Positions 43,031 through 53,257 are shown, counted from the first letter of the stretch. The stretch: 64,000 nucleotides of DNA from Sedimentitalea nanhaiensis DSM 24252 (GCF_000473225.1 NZ_KI421509.1:1512045-1576044), one strand, 5' to 3'. A program made the numbers and translations. Notes: a model not told the origin generated them from the letters alone.

Positions 43031-44094
43031 GCCGCCACCCGTCCGCTGCGCACGAGCTTGAACCGGGCGAAGAAGCCGCCTATCAACACGCAAAGCAGCG
43101 ACATCGACACCACCAGATCGGCCAGATAGCTCGACACACCGATGGCCCGGCTCATGCTGTCGGCCCCGACAAACACCGAGGCGATGAACAGCGCCGCGAT
43201 CACCACGCCCGCTGGCGACAACCCGGCCAGCATCGCCACCACGATACCGGTATAGCCGAATCCCGGCGACAGGTCTGCGGTCAAATAACCCTTGAGCCCG
43301 GCAACCTCGCTGACACCGGCCAGCCCGGCCAGCCCACCGGACACCACGGCGACACTGAACAGGGTGCGGTTGACCCGAATACCGGCGTGACGGGCGGCGG
43401 CGGCGTTCTCGCCCACGGCCCGCAACCGGAACCCCCAGACCGAGCGCGCCAGCATGAATTGCGCCACGCCAGCCGCTATCAGCGCGATGACCAACCCCGA
43501 ATGCACCCGCATCCGCTCGATCAGCGTTGGCAGCATCCCCTGATCCAGGATTGGCGCCGATTGCGGCCAGCCCAGCCCCATGGGATCTTTCAACGCGCCT
43601 TCCAGCATCATTTGTACAAAGATCAGGATGACAAAGTTCAGCAACAGTGTGGTCACCACTTCATCCGCGCCAAACCGGGTCTTCAGCAGGGTCGGCACGG
43701 CCATGCCCGCGGCCCCCGCCGCCGCGCCCAGCACCACGATCAGCGGCACCAGAACGATGCCCGGCGCATCCACCGCCCCCGCACCGATGGCAACGGCCGC
43801 CATCGCGCCCAGATACAGCTGCCCCTCGGCCCCGATATTCCAGAGGCGCGCACGAAAGGCCAAGGCTGCGGCCAGACCGGTGAAAATCAGCGGTGTGGCG
43901 CGGGTCAGCATCTCGGAAAAGGCAAAGACCGAACCAAACACACCGTTGACCATCTCGCCATAGGCGGCCGCGACATCCGCGCCCGCAAAGGCCAATGGCA
44001 CCGCCGCCAGCGCCAGCGCAACCAGAGCAGACAGGACCGGCACCCCCAGCGTCAGCAGGCGCGTTGGGGCATTGCGGGGCTCGATGCGGATCAT
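43027..44094 (-). CDS. Nucleoside-type ABC transporter permease 1
   Basis: 355 residues with about ten helices. Contains PLIFTGLAAALAFRARLWNIGAEGQLYLGAMAAV, the hallmark of the first permease of nucleoside ABC systems (YufP/NupP type), and FGYTGIVVAMLAGLSP. It overlaps the ATPase gene by four bases upstream. Confidence 0.9.
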   Translation of the reverse strand: MIRIEPRNAPTRLLTLGVPVLSALVALALAAVPLAFAGADVAAAYGEMVNGVFGSVFAFSEMLTRATPLIFTGLAAALAFRARLWNIGAEGQLYLGAMAAVAIGAGAVDAPGIVLVPLIVVLGAAAGAAGMAVPTLLKTRFGADEVVTTLLLNFVILIFVQMMLEGALKDPMGLGWPQSAPILDQGMLPTLIERMRVHSGLVIALIAAGVAQFMLARSVWGFRLRAVGENAAAARHAGIRVNRTLFSVAVVSGGLAGLAGVSEVAGLKGYLTADLSPGFGYTGIVVAMLAGLSPAGVVIAALFIASVFVGADSMSRAIGVSSYLADLVVSMSLLCVLIGGFFARFKLVRSGRVAA

Positions 44095-45605
44095 GCGGGT
44101 TCTCCTGCCATTTTCAGGCCGATCTCTTCGCGGTCGCGCGTTGCCACTTCGACCAGTTTGCCGTCGTGTATCACCACGATACGGTCGGCCAGGCCAAGGA
44201 TCTCGTCAAGATCCTCGGAAATCAGCAATACGCCAGCGCCGCGGGCACGTGCCGCAAGCAGCCGCCGGCCGACTTCGGCCGCCGCCCCCATGTCCAGACC
44301 CCGTGTCGGCTGATTGGCGAGGATCAGGCGCGGCGATTGCTCGAACACCCGCGCCAGGATCAGTTTCTGGATATTGCCCCCCGACAACAGCCGCGCCGGC
44401 GACTCGATGCCAGGACCGCGCACGTCATAGGACTGAGACAGGGCCTGCCCGTTTTGGGCAATCGCATCGCGGTTCAACAGTCCGTGGCGCTGCACCTGCG
44501 GGTCGTCCAGACGCTCGATCACCATGTTTTCGGCAACCGACATCGATCCGACGATGCCGTCGTGGTGGCGGTCTTCGGGAATACGCCCGACCCCCGCACC
44601 GATCATCGCCAGCGGGTCGGGATGCGCAATGGTCCGCCCATCGACGCTGATGCTGCCACCGGTCGGACGCAACAGGCCCGAGATCACGCCCGCCAACGCC
44701 GATTGTCCGTTGCCGGAAACCCCGGCAATACCCAGCACCTCGTGCGCGTGGACCGTCAGGTTGGCATTTTGCAGGCTGTCGCGAGCCGACCGCGCGGTCA
44801 CCGTCACATCGGCCAACGTCAAAACCGGCGCGCCGGGCCGCATCGGCTCGCGGGCGGTAACCGGCGTATCCGCGCCCACCATCATCCGGGCAATCGCCCG
44901 TTCATCGGCGTCTGCGGTCACCATTTCGCCGACCTTGACCCCGTGGCGCAGCACCGCGATGCGATGGGAAAAGGCCAACACCTCGCGCAGTTTATGGCTG
45001 ATGAAAATCACCGACAGCCCGTCACGTGTCATTGCCCCGATATTGTCAAACAGCGCGTCCGCCTCTTGCGGGGTCAACACGGCGGTGGGTTCGTCCAGCA
45101 CCAGAATACGCGCGTCGTGATAGAGCGCTTTCAATATCTCGACCCGCTGGCGCTCTCCAACCGACAGATGCCCCACCGGCACATTCAGTGGCGCGTTCAA
45201 CCCGCTGCGGTCCATGATCCCCTGTACCTTGGCCCGCACCCGATCCCGAGAGCGGCGCAATGCAAACAGCGGCTCGGACCCCAGCGAGATATTGTCCAGC
45301 GCGGTCAGGTTCTCGGCCAGGGCGAAATGTTGGTGCACCATGCCGATACCAGCCGCCAACGCCGCTTGCGGATGGCCCAGCGTCAGGGGCTGCGGCTGGC
45401 CGTTTTCATAGACATCGATACCGCCGCTGTCAGGCATGTAGTGGCCGAACAGCATATTCATCAGCGTGGTCTTGCCCGCGCCGTTTTCGCCCAACAGGGC
45501 CAGGACCTCGCCGCGATGCAGATCGAGGCTGACCGCGTCGTTGGCAACAACCGAGCCGAACCGCTTGGACAGCGCGTTCAGCGAGAGAACCCGTGGTGAT
45601 GTCAT
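44091..45605 (-). CDS. Nucleoside-type ABC transporter ATPase with two nucleotide-binding domains
   Basis: 504 residues. First domain: Walker A LGENGAGKTTLM, signature LSVGERQRVEILKAL and DEPTAVLTPQE. The second has GVSGNGQSALAG, a degenerate Walker A, and LSGGNIQKLILARVFE. This is the YufO/RbsA-like architecture used in nucleoside and sugar systems. It is 41 bases after the BMP binding-protein gene. Confidence 0.93.
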   Translation of the reverse strand: MTSPRVLSLNALSKRFGSVVANDAVSLDLHRGEVLALLGENGAGKTTLMNMLFGHYMPDSGGIDVYENGQPQPLTLGHPQAALAAGIGMVHQHFALAENLTALDNISLGSEPLFALRRSRDRVRAKVQGIMDRSGLNAPLNVPVGHLSVGERQRVEILKALYHDARILVLDEPTAVLTPQEADALFDNIGAMTRDGLSVIFISHKLREVLAFSHRIAVLRHGVKVGEMVTADADERAIARMMVGADTPVTAREPMRPGAPVLTLADVTVTARSARDSLQNANLTVHAHEVLGIAGVSGNGQSALAGVISGLLRPTGGSISVDGRTIAHPDPLAMIGAGVGRIPEDRHHDGIVGSMSVAENMVIERLDDPQVQRHGLLNRDAIAQNGQALSQSYDVRGPGIESPARLLSGGNIQKLILARVFEQSPRLILANQPTRGLDMGAAAEVGRRLLAARARGAGVLLISEDLDEILGLADRIVVIHDGKLVEVATRDREEIGLKMAGEPA

Positions 45606-45646
45606 GAAAAAATCAGGGCCGGCGTCGCCACCGGCCCCCCTTTTGC

Positions 45647-46639
45647 TCAGTTGTCCGAAACCGGGCGCGCATCGTTCACATTCACCCGGAACATGCCGTT
45701 CAGAATTTCGGTTTCGGTTTCCTGGACCTGTTGGATCACTTCGGTAGGCACGAGGGCTTCATCGACAACCAGCGATCCGCCGCCGTAAGACATGAAGCTG
45801 TACTGCCCGTAATCCGCCGCCTCGAATGTGCCTCCGGCGACCTCGGCAATCGCCTTGTCCACGGTCGGCTCCATATGCCACAGCGCCGATGTCAGGATGG
45901 TGTCCGGATAATCCGCCGAGGTATCGATCACGTTGCCGACCGCCTTGACCCCGCGTTCGACCGCCGCATCCGCCACGCCAAAGCGTTCGGCATACATGAT
46001 GTCCGCACCCGCATCCATCATCGCAAAGGCGCTTTCCTTGGCCTTGGGCGGATCGTACCAGCTGTCGATAAAGTTCACCAGAAAGGTCACATCCGGGTTT
46101 ACCGCACGCGCTCCCTCCATGAACGCATTCATCAGCCGGTTGACCTCGGGGATGGCATAACCGCCGACCATGCCGATCACATTGCTCTTGGTGGCCGCCC
46201 CGGCAACCATGCCGGTCAGATAGCTGGGTTCGTGAATCCAGTTGTCAAACACCGAGAAATTAGGCGCGACGGGTCCAAAGGACGACCCCATCAGAAAAGC
46301 GGTCTCGGGATAGTCTGCCGCGACCTTACGCGCAGCGCGTTCCAACCCGAACACCTCACCCATGATCAGGTTGACGCCCTGTTCGGCATATTCGCGCATC
46401 ACGCGTTCATAGTCGGTATTTGCGACATTTTCCGAGAACACATATTCGATATCGCCCCGATCCTGCGCCGCATTCAGCGCTTTGTGGATACGGCTGATCC
46501 ATTGCTGTTCGACCGGCAGGGTATAGATCGCCGCCACCTTGATCGCCTCGGCCCAGGCCGCGCCCGCCGACAGCCCGACCCCGGCCGCAACCGCGCCTGC
46601 CATCAGCATCCGTCTGGAAAGTGTCGCCTTGAATCTCAT
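45647..46639 (-). CDS. BMP-family (nucleoside) ABC substrate-binding protein
   Basis: 330 residues. The N-terminus (MRFKATLSRRMLMAGAVAAG) has a twin-arginine-like SRRML motif and a hydrophobic stretch ending SAGAAWA. Mature part IKVAAIYTLPVEQQWISRIHKAL and MGSSFGPVAPNFSVFDNWIHEPSYLTGMVAGAATK are typical of PnrA/Bmp proteins that bind purine nucleosides. GGGGGA precedes ATG 46639. It feeds the ATPase and two permeases encoded just downstream. Confidence 0.92.
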   Translation of the reverse strand: MRFKATLSRRMLMAGAVAAGVGLSAGAAWAEAIKVAAIYTLPVEQQWISRIHKALNAAQDRGDIEYVFSENVANTDYERVMREYAEQGVNLIMGEVFGLERAARKVAADYPETAFLMGSSFGPVAPNFSVFDNWIHEPSYLTGMVAGAATKSNVIGMVGGYAIPEVNRLMNAFMEGARAVNPDVTFLVNFIDSWYDPPKAKESAFAMMDAGADIMYAERFGVADAAVERGVKAVGNVIDTSADYPDTILTSALWHMEPTVDKAIAEVAGGTFEAADYGQYSFMSYGGGSLVVDEALVPTEVIQQVQETETEILNGMFRVNVNDARPVSDN

Positions 46640-46763
46640 TGTCGTGTCCCCCTGTGACTTATCCCGGCAGTGACGCATTTTTTTATCAAACGGTCAATAA
46701 ATCTCGGTCGCGATAACGCATCGCACGTTCCGCCAAGACAAACCGCCTGTATTTTGTGCGACT

Positions 46764-47396
46764 CTATTTGGTTCCGAACATCCGATCGCCTGCGTCACCC
46801 AGACCGGGCATGATATAGCCCTTACTGTTCAGCCCCCGATCTATAGCTGCGGTCACGATCGGCACATCGGGATGTGCGTCTTGCATGCGCGCGATGCCCT
46901 CGGGCGAGGCCAGCAGGCAGAGAAACCGGATATTGGTGGCACCGGCCTGTTTCAGAAGATCCACAGCCGCAGCCGACGAGTTGCCGGTCGCCAACATAGG
47001 ATCGACCGCGATCACCAGACGGTCTTCCAACGATTCAGGCACTTTGAAGTAGTATTGCACCGGCTCCAGGGTCTCTTCGTCGCGATAGAGGCCGACAAAC
47101 CCGACCCGCGCCAACGGGATCAGTTCAAGCACCCCGTCCAGCATACCGTTTCCGGCCCGCAGGATGGATACCAGCGCCAGTTTCTTGCCCGCCAGCGTGG
47201 GGGCGTCCATTTCTTCCAGCGGTGTTTCGATGGGCTTTTTCGTCATCGGCATTTCACGAGTGATCTCGTATGCCAGCAACTGGGTAATCTCGCGCAACAA
47301 TTGGCGGAACACGGCAGTCGAGGTGCCCTTTTCCCGCATCAGGGTCAGCTTGTGCTGCACCAGCGGATGCTCAACAACGGTGACGGAATCGGACAT
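46764..47396 (-). CDS. upp: Uracil phosphoribosyltransferase
   Basis: 210 residues, usual length. Joins uracil and PRPP to give UMP. PRPP-binding loop [20 protein letters not shown] and C-terminal [18 protein letters not shown] match Upp. It lies between deoB and the BMP binding-protein gene and links uracil from deaminated cytosine or nucleoside phosphorolysis to nucleotide salvage. Confidence 0.97.
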   Translation of the reverse strand: MSDSVTVVEHPLVQHKLTLMREKGTSTAVFRQLLREITQLLAYEITREMPMTKKPIETPLEEMDAPTLAGKKLALVSILRAGNGMLDGVLELIPLARVGFVGLYRDEETLEPVQYYFKVPESLEDRLVIAVDPMLATGNSSAAAVDLLKQAGATNIRFLCLLASPEGIARMQDAHPDVPIVTAAIDRGLNSKGYIMPGLGDAGDRMFGTK

Positions 47397-47474
47397 ATCG
47401 GCTCTCCCAAACTGAGTTTAACCCCTTTTGGGGCAGCCATCGCGCCCCCGCAACCCGCTTCAAGGCCCCCGAAT

Positions 47475-48686
47475 TCAGAAAAAACTGCGCCCCGGCCCTT
47501 GCGACGGCACCCCCAGATGGTGTGCGATACTGGCGGCGACATCGGTAAATCCCACATGCCCGACCGATCCTGCGCCGCGCCCCGCGATCAAGACCGGCAC
47601 CCGTTCACGGGTGTGGTCGGTGCCGGTCCAACTGGGGTCGTTGCCGTGATCCGCCGTCAGAATCATGATGTCGCCCTTGCGCAACCGGCCAAGGATCGGA
47701 CCAAGCGCCGCGTCGAACCCTTCCAGCGCGGCAGCATATCCTGCGATGTCGCGACGATGGCCAAAACGGCTGTCGAATTCCACGAAATTGGCAAATGTCA
47801 GACTGTGGTCGACAGCTTCGTCAACCAGGTCAGACAGGTGTACCATCAATTGCGAATCGTCGCCCTTGCGCAAATCGTCGACGCCCTGCATCGAAAAAAT
47901 GTCTCCGATTTTACCGATGGCGTGGACGACGCCCCCCGCTTCCTGCACCCAGTTGGTCAGAACCGGTGCCGGCGGCAGAATCGCGAAATCGCGACGGTTG
48001 GGCGTGCGGACAAAGCCGCTTTGCGCATTGCCGACAAAAGGCCGAGCAATCACCCGGCCCACCTTCATTGCATGCAGGGACGGCGCAATCCGTGTGCAAA
48101 GCTCCAACAGGCGATCCAGTCCAAAACTCTCTTCATGCGCAGCGATCTGGAACACGGAATCTGCGGAAGTATAGCAAATCGGCCATCCCGACCGCATGTG
48201 CTCGGTTCCCAGTTTTTCGATGATAGCCGTGCCTGGCGCGTGGCAGTTCCCGAGAATTCCTTCGGTTCCGGCCGCTGCGGCCACCTGTCGGCTGAGCGTT
48301 TCCGGAAAAGTGGGTATGGTGTCGGGAAAATAATGCCAGTCCCAGGGAACCGGCACCCCGGCCAGCTCCCAATGGCCCGTGGGCGTGTCCTTGCCCGATG
48401 AGATCTCGGTGGCCGCCCCCCATTGCCCGGTCGGCGTGACGCCCAGCCCTGGTGCCGGCTCTCCAGAAGCCAGGCGCACCGCCGCGCCAAGACCCAGCGC
48501 CGCCAGATTGGGCAGCTTCAGCGGGCCACTGCGCCCATCTTCGGCACGACCCGCCATGCAGGCCTGCGCGATATGGGCAATGGTGTTGGCCCCGGTGTCG
48601 GGCACCGTGCCGTTATAGAAACGCCCGGCATCCGGGGCCCCGCCAATGCCGACGGAATCCATGACCACAAGAAATGCACGCGCCAT
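47475..48686 (-). CDS. deoB: Phosphopentomutase
   Basis: 403 residues. Interconverts (deoxy)ribose 1- and 5-phosphate. Alkaline-phosphatase-fold metal residues lie in FLVVMDSVGIGGAPDAGRF, VEFDSRFGHRRD and MILTADHGNDPSWTGTDHTRE. The ATG at 48686 overlaps the deoA stop by one base. It converts the sugar phosphates released by DeoA into a form for central metabolism. Confidence 0.97.
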   Translation of the reverse strand: MARAFLVVMDSVGIGGAPDAGRFYNGTVPDTGANTIAHIAQACMAGRAEDGRSGPLKLPNLAALGLGAAVRLASGEPAPGLGVTPTGQWGAATEISSGKDTPTGHWELAGVPVPWDWHYFPDTIPTFPETLSRQVAAAAGTEGILGNCHAPGTAIIEKLGTEHMRSGWPICYTSADSVFQIAAHEESFGLDRLLELCTRIAPSLHAMKVGRVIARPFVGNAQSGFVRTPNRRDFAILPPAPVLTNWVQEAGGVVHAIGKIGDIFSMQGVDDLRKGDDSQLMVHLSDLVDEAVDHSLTFANFVEFDSRFGHRRDIAGYAAALEGFDAALGPILGRLRKGDIMILTADHGNDPSWTGTDHTRERVPVLIAGRGAGSVGHVGFTDVAASIAHHLGVPSQGPGRSFF

Positions 48687-49990
48687 CAACCGATCCTTTC
48701 GTGAATAAGGTCCGGCAGCGTTCCGGGTTTCGCTCCCAGCGTGATCGCTGCGCGGACCGTTGCCTCGGCGCGGCGGGCGACGTCTTCGCGCCCGGCATGG
48801 ATCACGGCCAGCGGCTGTCCTTGGTCGACCCGCTGGCCCAGCCGCACGAGCCCCGACAGACCCACCGACGGATCGATCGTGTCGCCTTCCACCTGCCGCC
48901 CGCCGCCCAGGCCCACCACTGCCAGACCAAGGGCCTCGCCATCCATCTCGGTGACATGGCCCTTGGTCGGCGCGGGCACTTCAAGGATCACGTTGGACTC
49001 GGGCAGAAACCGCTCCCAATCCCGCACAAAGCCAAGCGGGCCGCCCTGTGCCGCGATCATCCGACCGAAACGGTCCAGCGCCCGCCCGTCACGGATCGCC
49101 GCGATCACCCGATCTGCCCCGATCTGTGGGTCCGTGCACAGCCCGGCATCGGTCAGCACCACGCCCCCAAGGACAGCACACACCCGCATCAACGGCCCCT
49201 CGGTCGCGCCGGTCAGCACCTTCATCACCTCGGCAATCTCAAGAGCATTGCCAAGGGCGGGGACCAGGGGCTGGTTCATGTCGCTGATCACCGCGCTGGT
49301 CTTGCAACCGGCGGCATTGGCCGTCTCGCAAAGCGCGTGTGCAAGGGCGCGGGCCTCGTTCGGCGACTTCATGAACGCTCCGCTTCCCAGCTTGACGTCC
49401 AGGACCAGCGCATTCGGGCTGGCAGCCAGCTTCTTGGACAGAATGGATGCGGTGATTAGATCCAGACTTTCCACCGTCGCGGTCACATCGCGGATCGCAT
49501 ACAACCGCTTGTCGGCCGGCGCGACCTGCGCCGTTGCCCCGACGATGGCACACCCGCTGTCCGCCACGATACTGGCCAACCGGTCCCGCGATACGGCGGT
49601 CGTCACGCCTGGTATCGCTTCGAGCTTGTCCAATGTACCGCCGGTATGGCCCAGCCCCCGGCCCGAGATCATCGGCACATAGGCCCCGCATTCCGCCAGC
49701 GCCGGGGCCAGCACAAGCGATACGCAATCCCCGACTCCGCCGGTGGAATGCTTGTCGACCACCGGCCCCGGCAAGTTCCAGTTCAACACCTCACCGCTGT
49801 CGCGCATCGCCAAGGTCAGCCCCGCGCGACCAGCCGCACCCAACCCGCCCATGCACACAGCCATGGCAAAAGCACCGGCCTGCGCGTCGCTGACCGAGCC
49901 GTCTGACAGACCCTGTGCGAACCAGCGCAATTCATCCACCTGCGGCACCTGGTGCTGTCGCAACTTGGCGATGATCGCACGAGCATCCAT
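48686..49990 (-). CDS. deoA: Thymidine phosphorylase
   Basis: 434 residues. Phosphorolysis of pyrimidine deoxynucleosides to base and deoxyribose 1-phosphate. KHSTGGVGDCVSLVLAPAL and the pyrimidine phosphorylase signature SGRGLGHTGGTLDKLEAIPG are present, with KLGSGAFMK for phosphate binding. ATG 49990 lies just after the cdd stop (TAG 49995-49997). The frame is open 30 bases further upstream but would overlap cdd. Confidence 0.96.
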   Translation of the reverse strand: MDARAIIAKLRQHQVPQVDELRWFAQGLSDGSVSDAQAGAFAMAVCMGGLGAAGRAGLTLAMRDSGEVLNWNLPGPVVDKHSTGGVGDCVSLVLAPALAECGAYVPMISGRGLGHTGGTLDKLEAIPGVTTAVSRDRLASIVADSGCAIVGATAQVAPADKRLYAIRDVTATVESLDLITASILSKKLAASPNALVLDVKLGSGAFMKSPNEARALAHALCETANAAGCKTSAVISDMNQPLVPALGNALEIAEVMKVLTGATEGPLMRVCAVLGGVVLTDAGLCTDPQIGADRVIAAIRDGRALDRFGRMIAAQGGPLGFVRDWERFLPESNVILEVPAPTKGHVTEMDGEALGLAVVGLGGGRQVEGDTIDPSVGLSGLVRLGQRVDQGQPLAVIHAGREDVARRAEATVRAAITLGAKPGTLPDLIHERIG

Positions 49991-49994
49991 CGCC

Positions 49995-50387
49995 CTATCG
50001 CCCCCCCATGTGATCGGCATTAAAAGCCCCCGGCAGCAATTCGGCCAGCGTCATCACCCGCTCTGCCCCTGCGGTGGTGCCCATCGTAACCTTGACATCG
50101 CCCTTGCCAAATTCGGCAAGTTTCTGACGGCAGCCGCCACAGGGCGAAACCGGCATCGGACTGTCGGCAATCACATAGACCTCGACCAGTTCGCGCTCGC
50201 CCGCCGCCACCATCGCCGCGATGGCCCCTGCTTCGGCGCAGGTGCCTTCCGGATAGGCGACGTTTTCGACATTGCACCCGACCTCGATCGCCCCCGAAGC
50301 GGCACGCACCGCAGCCCCGACCTTGAAGTTGGAATACGGCGCGTAGGCGTTTTCGCGCGCAGCGATTGCGGCGTCCTTCAGGGTCAT
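49995..50387 (-). CDS. cdd: Cytidine deaminase
   Basis: 130 residues, the short tetrameric class. Hydrolyses (deoxy)cytidine to (deoxy)uridine. Zinc ligands Cys and catalytic Glu lie in NVAYPEGTCAEAGAI and PCGGCRQKLAEFG. SNFKVGAAVR begins the fold. The start ATG 50387 overlaps the upstream small hypothetical gene by four bases. Confidence 0.95.
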   Translation of the reverse strand: MTLKDAAIAARENAYAPYSNFKVGAAVRAASGAIEVGCNVENVAYPEGTCAEAGAIAAMVAAGERELVEVYVIADSPMPVSPCGGCRQKLAEFGKGDVKVTMGTTAGAERVMTLAELLPGAFNADHMGGR

Positions 50388-50710
50388 GCGGTCTCCAGTT
50401 CGATGTTCAGGCCCCGTGCAACTGTAACGGGTCCATTTGCGCCCCCGGTCCAACCATACACGATCCGCTGGCTTTGCAAGCCGCGACGGCGGCGCAGGTG
50501 CGCAGAGCGCAGGATCCAGAGGGGTTCCGCCGCCTCGGTCGCGCCGTTTTCGGCTCTCATCCGCAACCGATGCCCAGAAGGCATGGCACCCTGTGGATCG
50601 TCGACCGAACAGATCATGTCCACACCCATCCTTTGCGCGCGGGTAAAAAACGGTATGTCATCGCGCGATTCCTGGGTGTGGAGGCGCAATTCGGCTAGGA
50701 TGTCGCTCAT
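50384..50710 (-). CDS. Small hypothetical protein heading the nucleoside salvage cluster
   Basis: 108 residues, basic and Arg-rich, no signal peptide. I recognise no family. It reads MSDILAELRLHTQESRDDI and has a central GHRLRMRAENGATEAAEPLWILRSAHLRRRR that is probably beta-rich. The four-base overlap with cdd shows it is the first gene of the unit. It could be a regulator or an enzyme accessory for nucleosides; nothing in the sequence decides this. Confidence 0.65.
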   Translation of the reverse strand: MSDILAELRLHTQESRDDIPFFTRAQRMGVDMICSVDDPQGAMPSGHRLRMRAENGATEAAEPLWILRSAHLRRRRGLQSQRIVYGWTGGANGPVTVARGLNIELETA

Positions 50711-50857
50711 GGGTATCCCTGTTTCTTTGTCAAAACACTGGCGGGGACCAATGAGATTTGCAAGCGAAGGACTGAAACACCGTTCGCCATTTTCGATGTT
50801 GCCCCCGCGTCACGCGGTAATTTAATGTTAAACCAAATTTCAGGAGGATTCCCAAGC

Positions 50858-53131
50858 ATGTCCGACAACCAAAGCCTGCGCCAGGCCGCTCTGTTTTATC
50901 ACGAGCACCCCAAACCCGGAAAACTGGAAATCCGCCCCACCAAGCCGATGGCCAACGGTCGCGATCTGGCGCGCGCCTATTCCCCGGGTGTCGCCGAAGC
51001 CTGTCTGGAAATTCAGGCCGACCCGGCCAATGCCGCACGCTATACCACCACCGCCAATCTGGTCGGTGTGGTCAGCAATGGCACAGCCGTCCTGGGACTG
51101 GGCAATATCGGCGCGCAGGCCAGCAAACCGGTGATGGAGGGCAAGGCGGTACTGTTCAAGAAATTCGCCAACATCGACTGTTTCGACATCGAAGTGGACG
51201 AATCCGACCCGGAAAAACTGGCCGAGATCGTCTGCGCGCTGGGACCGACCTTTGGCGCGATCAATCTCGAGGACATCAAGGCGCCGGATTGCTTTATCGT
51301 GGAACAGATCTGTCGCGAGCGGATGAACATACCGGTGTTTCACGACGACCAGCACGGCACCGCCATCGTAGTCGGCGCGGCAGCAAAGAACGCCGTGCTT
51401 GTCGCCAACAAGAAATTCGAAGATATCAAGATCGTCAGCACCGGCGGCGGCGCTGCGGGAATCGCCTGCCTGAACATGCTGGTCAAGATGGGCGTGAAAC
51501 GCGAGAATATCTGGCTCTGCGATGTTCATGGCCTCGTCTATAAGGGGCGGACCGAGGACATGAACCCTCAAAAGGCGATCTTTGCGCAGGACACAGAGTT
51601 GCGCAATCTGGACGAGGTGATCGACGGTGCCGACCTGTTCCTGGGCCTAAGCGGCGCCAATGTTCTCAAGCCAGAAATGGTGCGGAAAATGGGCATCCGC
51701 CCGATTATCTTCGCCCTGGCCAACCCGAACCCCGAGATCATGCCCGACGACGCCCGGGCGGTCGCCCCCGATGCGATCATCGCAACCGGGCGCAGCGATT
51801 TTCCGAACCAGGTCAACAATGTCCTGTGCTTTCCCTTCATCTTTCGCGGTGCCCTGGACGTTGGTGCAACCGAGATCAACGACGAGATGCAACTGGCCTG
51901 TATCGAAGGGATTGCCGAACTGGCCCGCGCCACCACCAGTGCCGAGGCGGCGGCAGCCTATCGCGGCGAAGAGATGACCTTTGGGGCCGACTACCTGATT
52001 CCCAAACCGTTTGACCCACGCCTTGTGGCGGTGGTCTCGGCGGCGGTGGCCAAGGCGGCGATGGACAGCGGCGTCGCGACGCGGCCGATCGACGATTTGG
52101 AAGCCTATAAGGAGCGACTGAAACAGAGCGTGTTCAAATCCGCCCTGCTGATGCGCCCGGTGTTTGAAGCCGCGCGCGCCGCCAGCCGCCGTATCATTTT
52201 CGCCGAGGGAGAGGACGAACGCGTCCTGCGCGCAGCACAGGCGATTCTGGAAGAGACCACCGAAACACCCATTATCATCGGTCGCCCAGAGGTGATCGAG
52301 CAGCGCTGTGAGCGCATGGGCCTGGACATCCGGCCACTGCGTGATTTTGAATTGGTCAATCCAGAGAACGACCCGCGCTACTACGACTATTGGAATACTT
52401 ATCATACACTGATGCAGCGGCGCGGCGTCACTCCGGATATCGCCAAGGCGATCATGCGCACCAACACCACGGCCATTGCCGCCGTCGCCGTTCAGCGCGG
52501 CGAGGCCGACAGCATGATCTGCGGCACGTTCGGGGAATACCGCTGGCATTTGAACTATGTAAGCCAGATCCTCGGCACATCCGAGATCAACCCGCATGGA
52601 GCCTTGTCGCTCATGATCCTGGAAGACGGCCCGCTGTTCATTGCCGACACCCACGTCCACCAGCGCCCCGAAGCCCGTGAATTGGCCGAGATCGTCATCG
52701 GAGCGGCGCGTCACGTGCGCCGCTTTGGGATCGAGCCCAAGATCGCCCTGTGTGCCCAGTCGCAATTCGGCAATCAGGCCGAAGGGTCGGGCAGGCGCCT
52801 GCGCGCAGCACTTGCAATTCTGGACAGCGAGCCGCGCGACTTTGTCTATGAGGGCGAGATGAATATCGACACCGCCCTTGATCCGGACCTGCGGGCACGT
52901 ATTTTTCCCAATTCCCGTCTGGAGGGCACGGCCAATACCCTGATCTTTGCCCATGCGGACGCGGCCAGCGGCGTGCGCAACATCCTCAAGATGAAAGCCG
53001 GAGGGCTGGAGGTCGGACCGATCCTGATGGGCATGGGCAACAACGCTCATATCGTGTCGCCCTCGATTACCGCACGTGGGCTGCTGAACATGGCCGCGAT
53101 TGCCGGGACACCGGTGGCGCATTACGGCTGA
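50858..53131 (+). CDS. maeB: NADP-type malic enzyme with C-terminal phosphotransacetylase-like domain
   Basis: 757 residues. Oxidative decarboxylation of malate to pyruvate. The malic domain (about 1-420) shows [27 protein letters not shown] and [18 protein letters not shown] 50858 has GGAGG ten bases upstream. The C-terminal half (about 430-757) is phosphotransacetylase-like ([45 protein letters not shown]) and is usually an acetyl-CoA-sensing regulatory domain. This is the MaeB architecture common in alphaproteobacteria. A possible hairpin follows the stop. Confidence 0.96.
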   Translation: MSDNQSLRQAALFYHEHPKPGKLEIRPTKPMANGRDLARAYSPGVAEACLEIQADPANAARYTTTANLVGVVSNGTAVLGLGNIGAQASKPVMEGKAVLFKKFANIDCFDIEVDESDPEKLAEIVCALGPTFGAINLEDIKAPDCFIVEQICRERMNIPVFHDDQHGTAIVVGAAAKNAVLVANKKFEDIKIVSTGGGAAGIACLNMLVKMGVKRENIWLCDVHGLVYKGRTEDMNPQKAIFAQDTELRNLDEVIDGADLFLGLSGANVLKPEMVRKMGIRPIIFALANPNPEIMPDDARAVAPDAIIATGRSDFPNQVNNVLCFPFIFRGALDVGATEINDEMQLACIEGIAELARATTSAEAAAAYRGEEMTFGADYLIPKPFDPRLVAVVSAAVAKAAMDSGVATRPIDDLEAYKERLKQSVFKSALLMRPVFEAARAASRRIIFAEGEDERVLRAAQAILEETTETPIIIGRPEVIEQRCERMGLDIRPLRDFELVNPENDPRYYDYWNTYHTLMQRRGVTPDIAKAIMRTNTTAIAAVAVQRGEADSMICGTFGEYRWHLNYVSQILGTSEINPHGALSLMILEDGPLFIADTHVHQRPEARELAEIVIGAARHVRRFGIEPKIALCAQSQFGNQAEGSGRRLRAALAILDSEPRDFVYEGEMNIDTALDPDLRARIFPNSRLEGTANTLIFAHADAASGVRNILKMKAGGLEVGPILMGMGNNAHIVSPSITARGLLNMAAIAGTPVAHYG

Positions 53132-53143
53132 ACCAAAAGAGCG

Positions 53144-53176
53144 ACGCCGGGCTTCCAGAGTTTGCAAACCCGGCGT
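53144..53176 (+). terminator. Inverted repeat ACGCCGGG/CCCGGCGT after maeB
   Basis: Perfect 8-bp arms (53144-53151 and 53169-53176) with a 17-base loop that contains a TTTGCAAA. A weak T run follows, so termination efficiency is uncertain. Confidence 0.45.
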
Positions 53177-53257
53177 TTGGCATAAAGTATCCGCATATTG
53201 GGCTTTGGTTTGCAAAATTTGCAGCGGCATATCTGCGGAAACTGCAAATTTTTTGCG
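53161..53257. promoter_or_regulatory. Cluster of TTTGCAAA-type sites before prpE
   Basis: TTTGCAAA occurs at 53161-53168 and 53209-53216. The second is followed after one base by TTTGCAG (53218-53224), giving the palindrome TGCAAA-A-TTTGCA. A further CTGCAAA at 53242-53248 is followed after three bases by TTTGCG. I recall that the propionyl-CoA metabolism regulator PccR of Rhodobacter sphaeroides binds TTTGCAAA repeats with a 4-base spacer. The exact spacing is not met here, so binding is only suggested. The sites lie 80-180 bases before the prpE start. Confidence 0.5.

Noticed and set aside
43995-45599. 534-codon plus-strand frame opposite the nucleoside ABC ATPase
   Set aside because: Antisense shadow; the minus strand has intact Walker and signature motifs for both ATPase domains.
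46872-48401. 509-codon plus-strand frame opposite upp and deoB
   Set aside because: It crosses two well-supported genes and their intergenic gap and shows no domain.
53144-53257. Possible riboswitch between maeB and prpE
   Set aside because: Only simple inverted repeats and TTTGCAAA units are present, without a known aptamer core, so protein-binding sites are the better reading.
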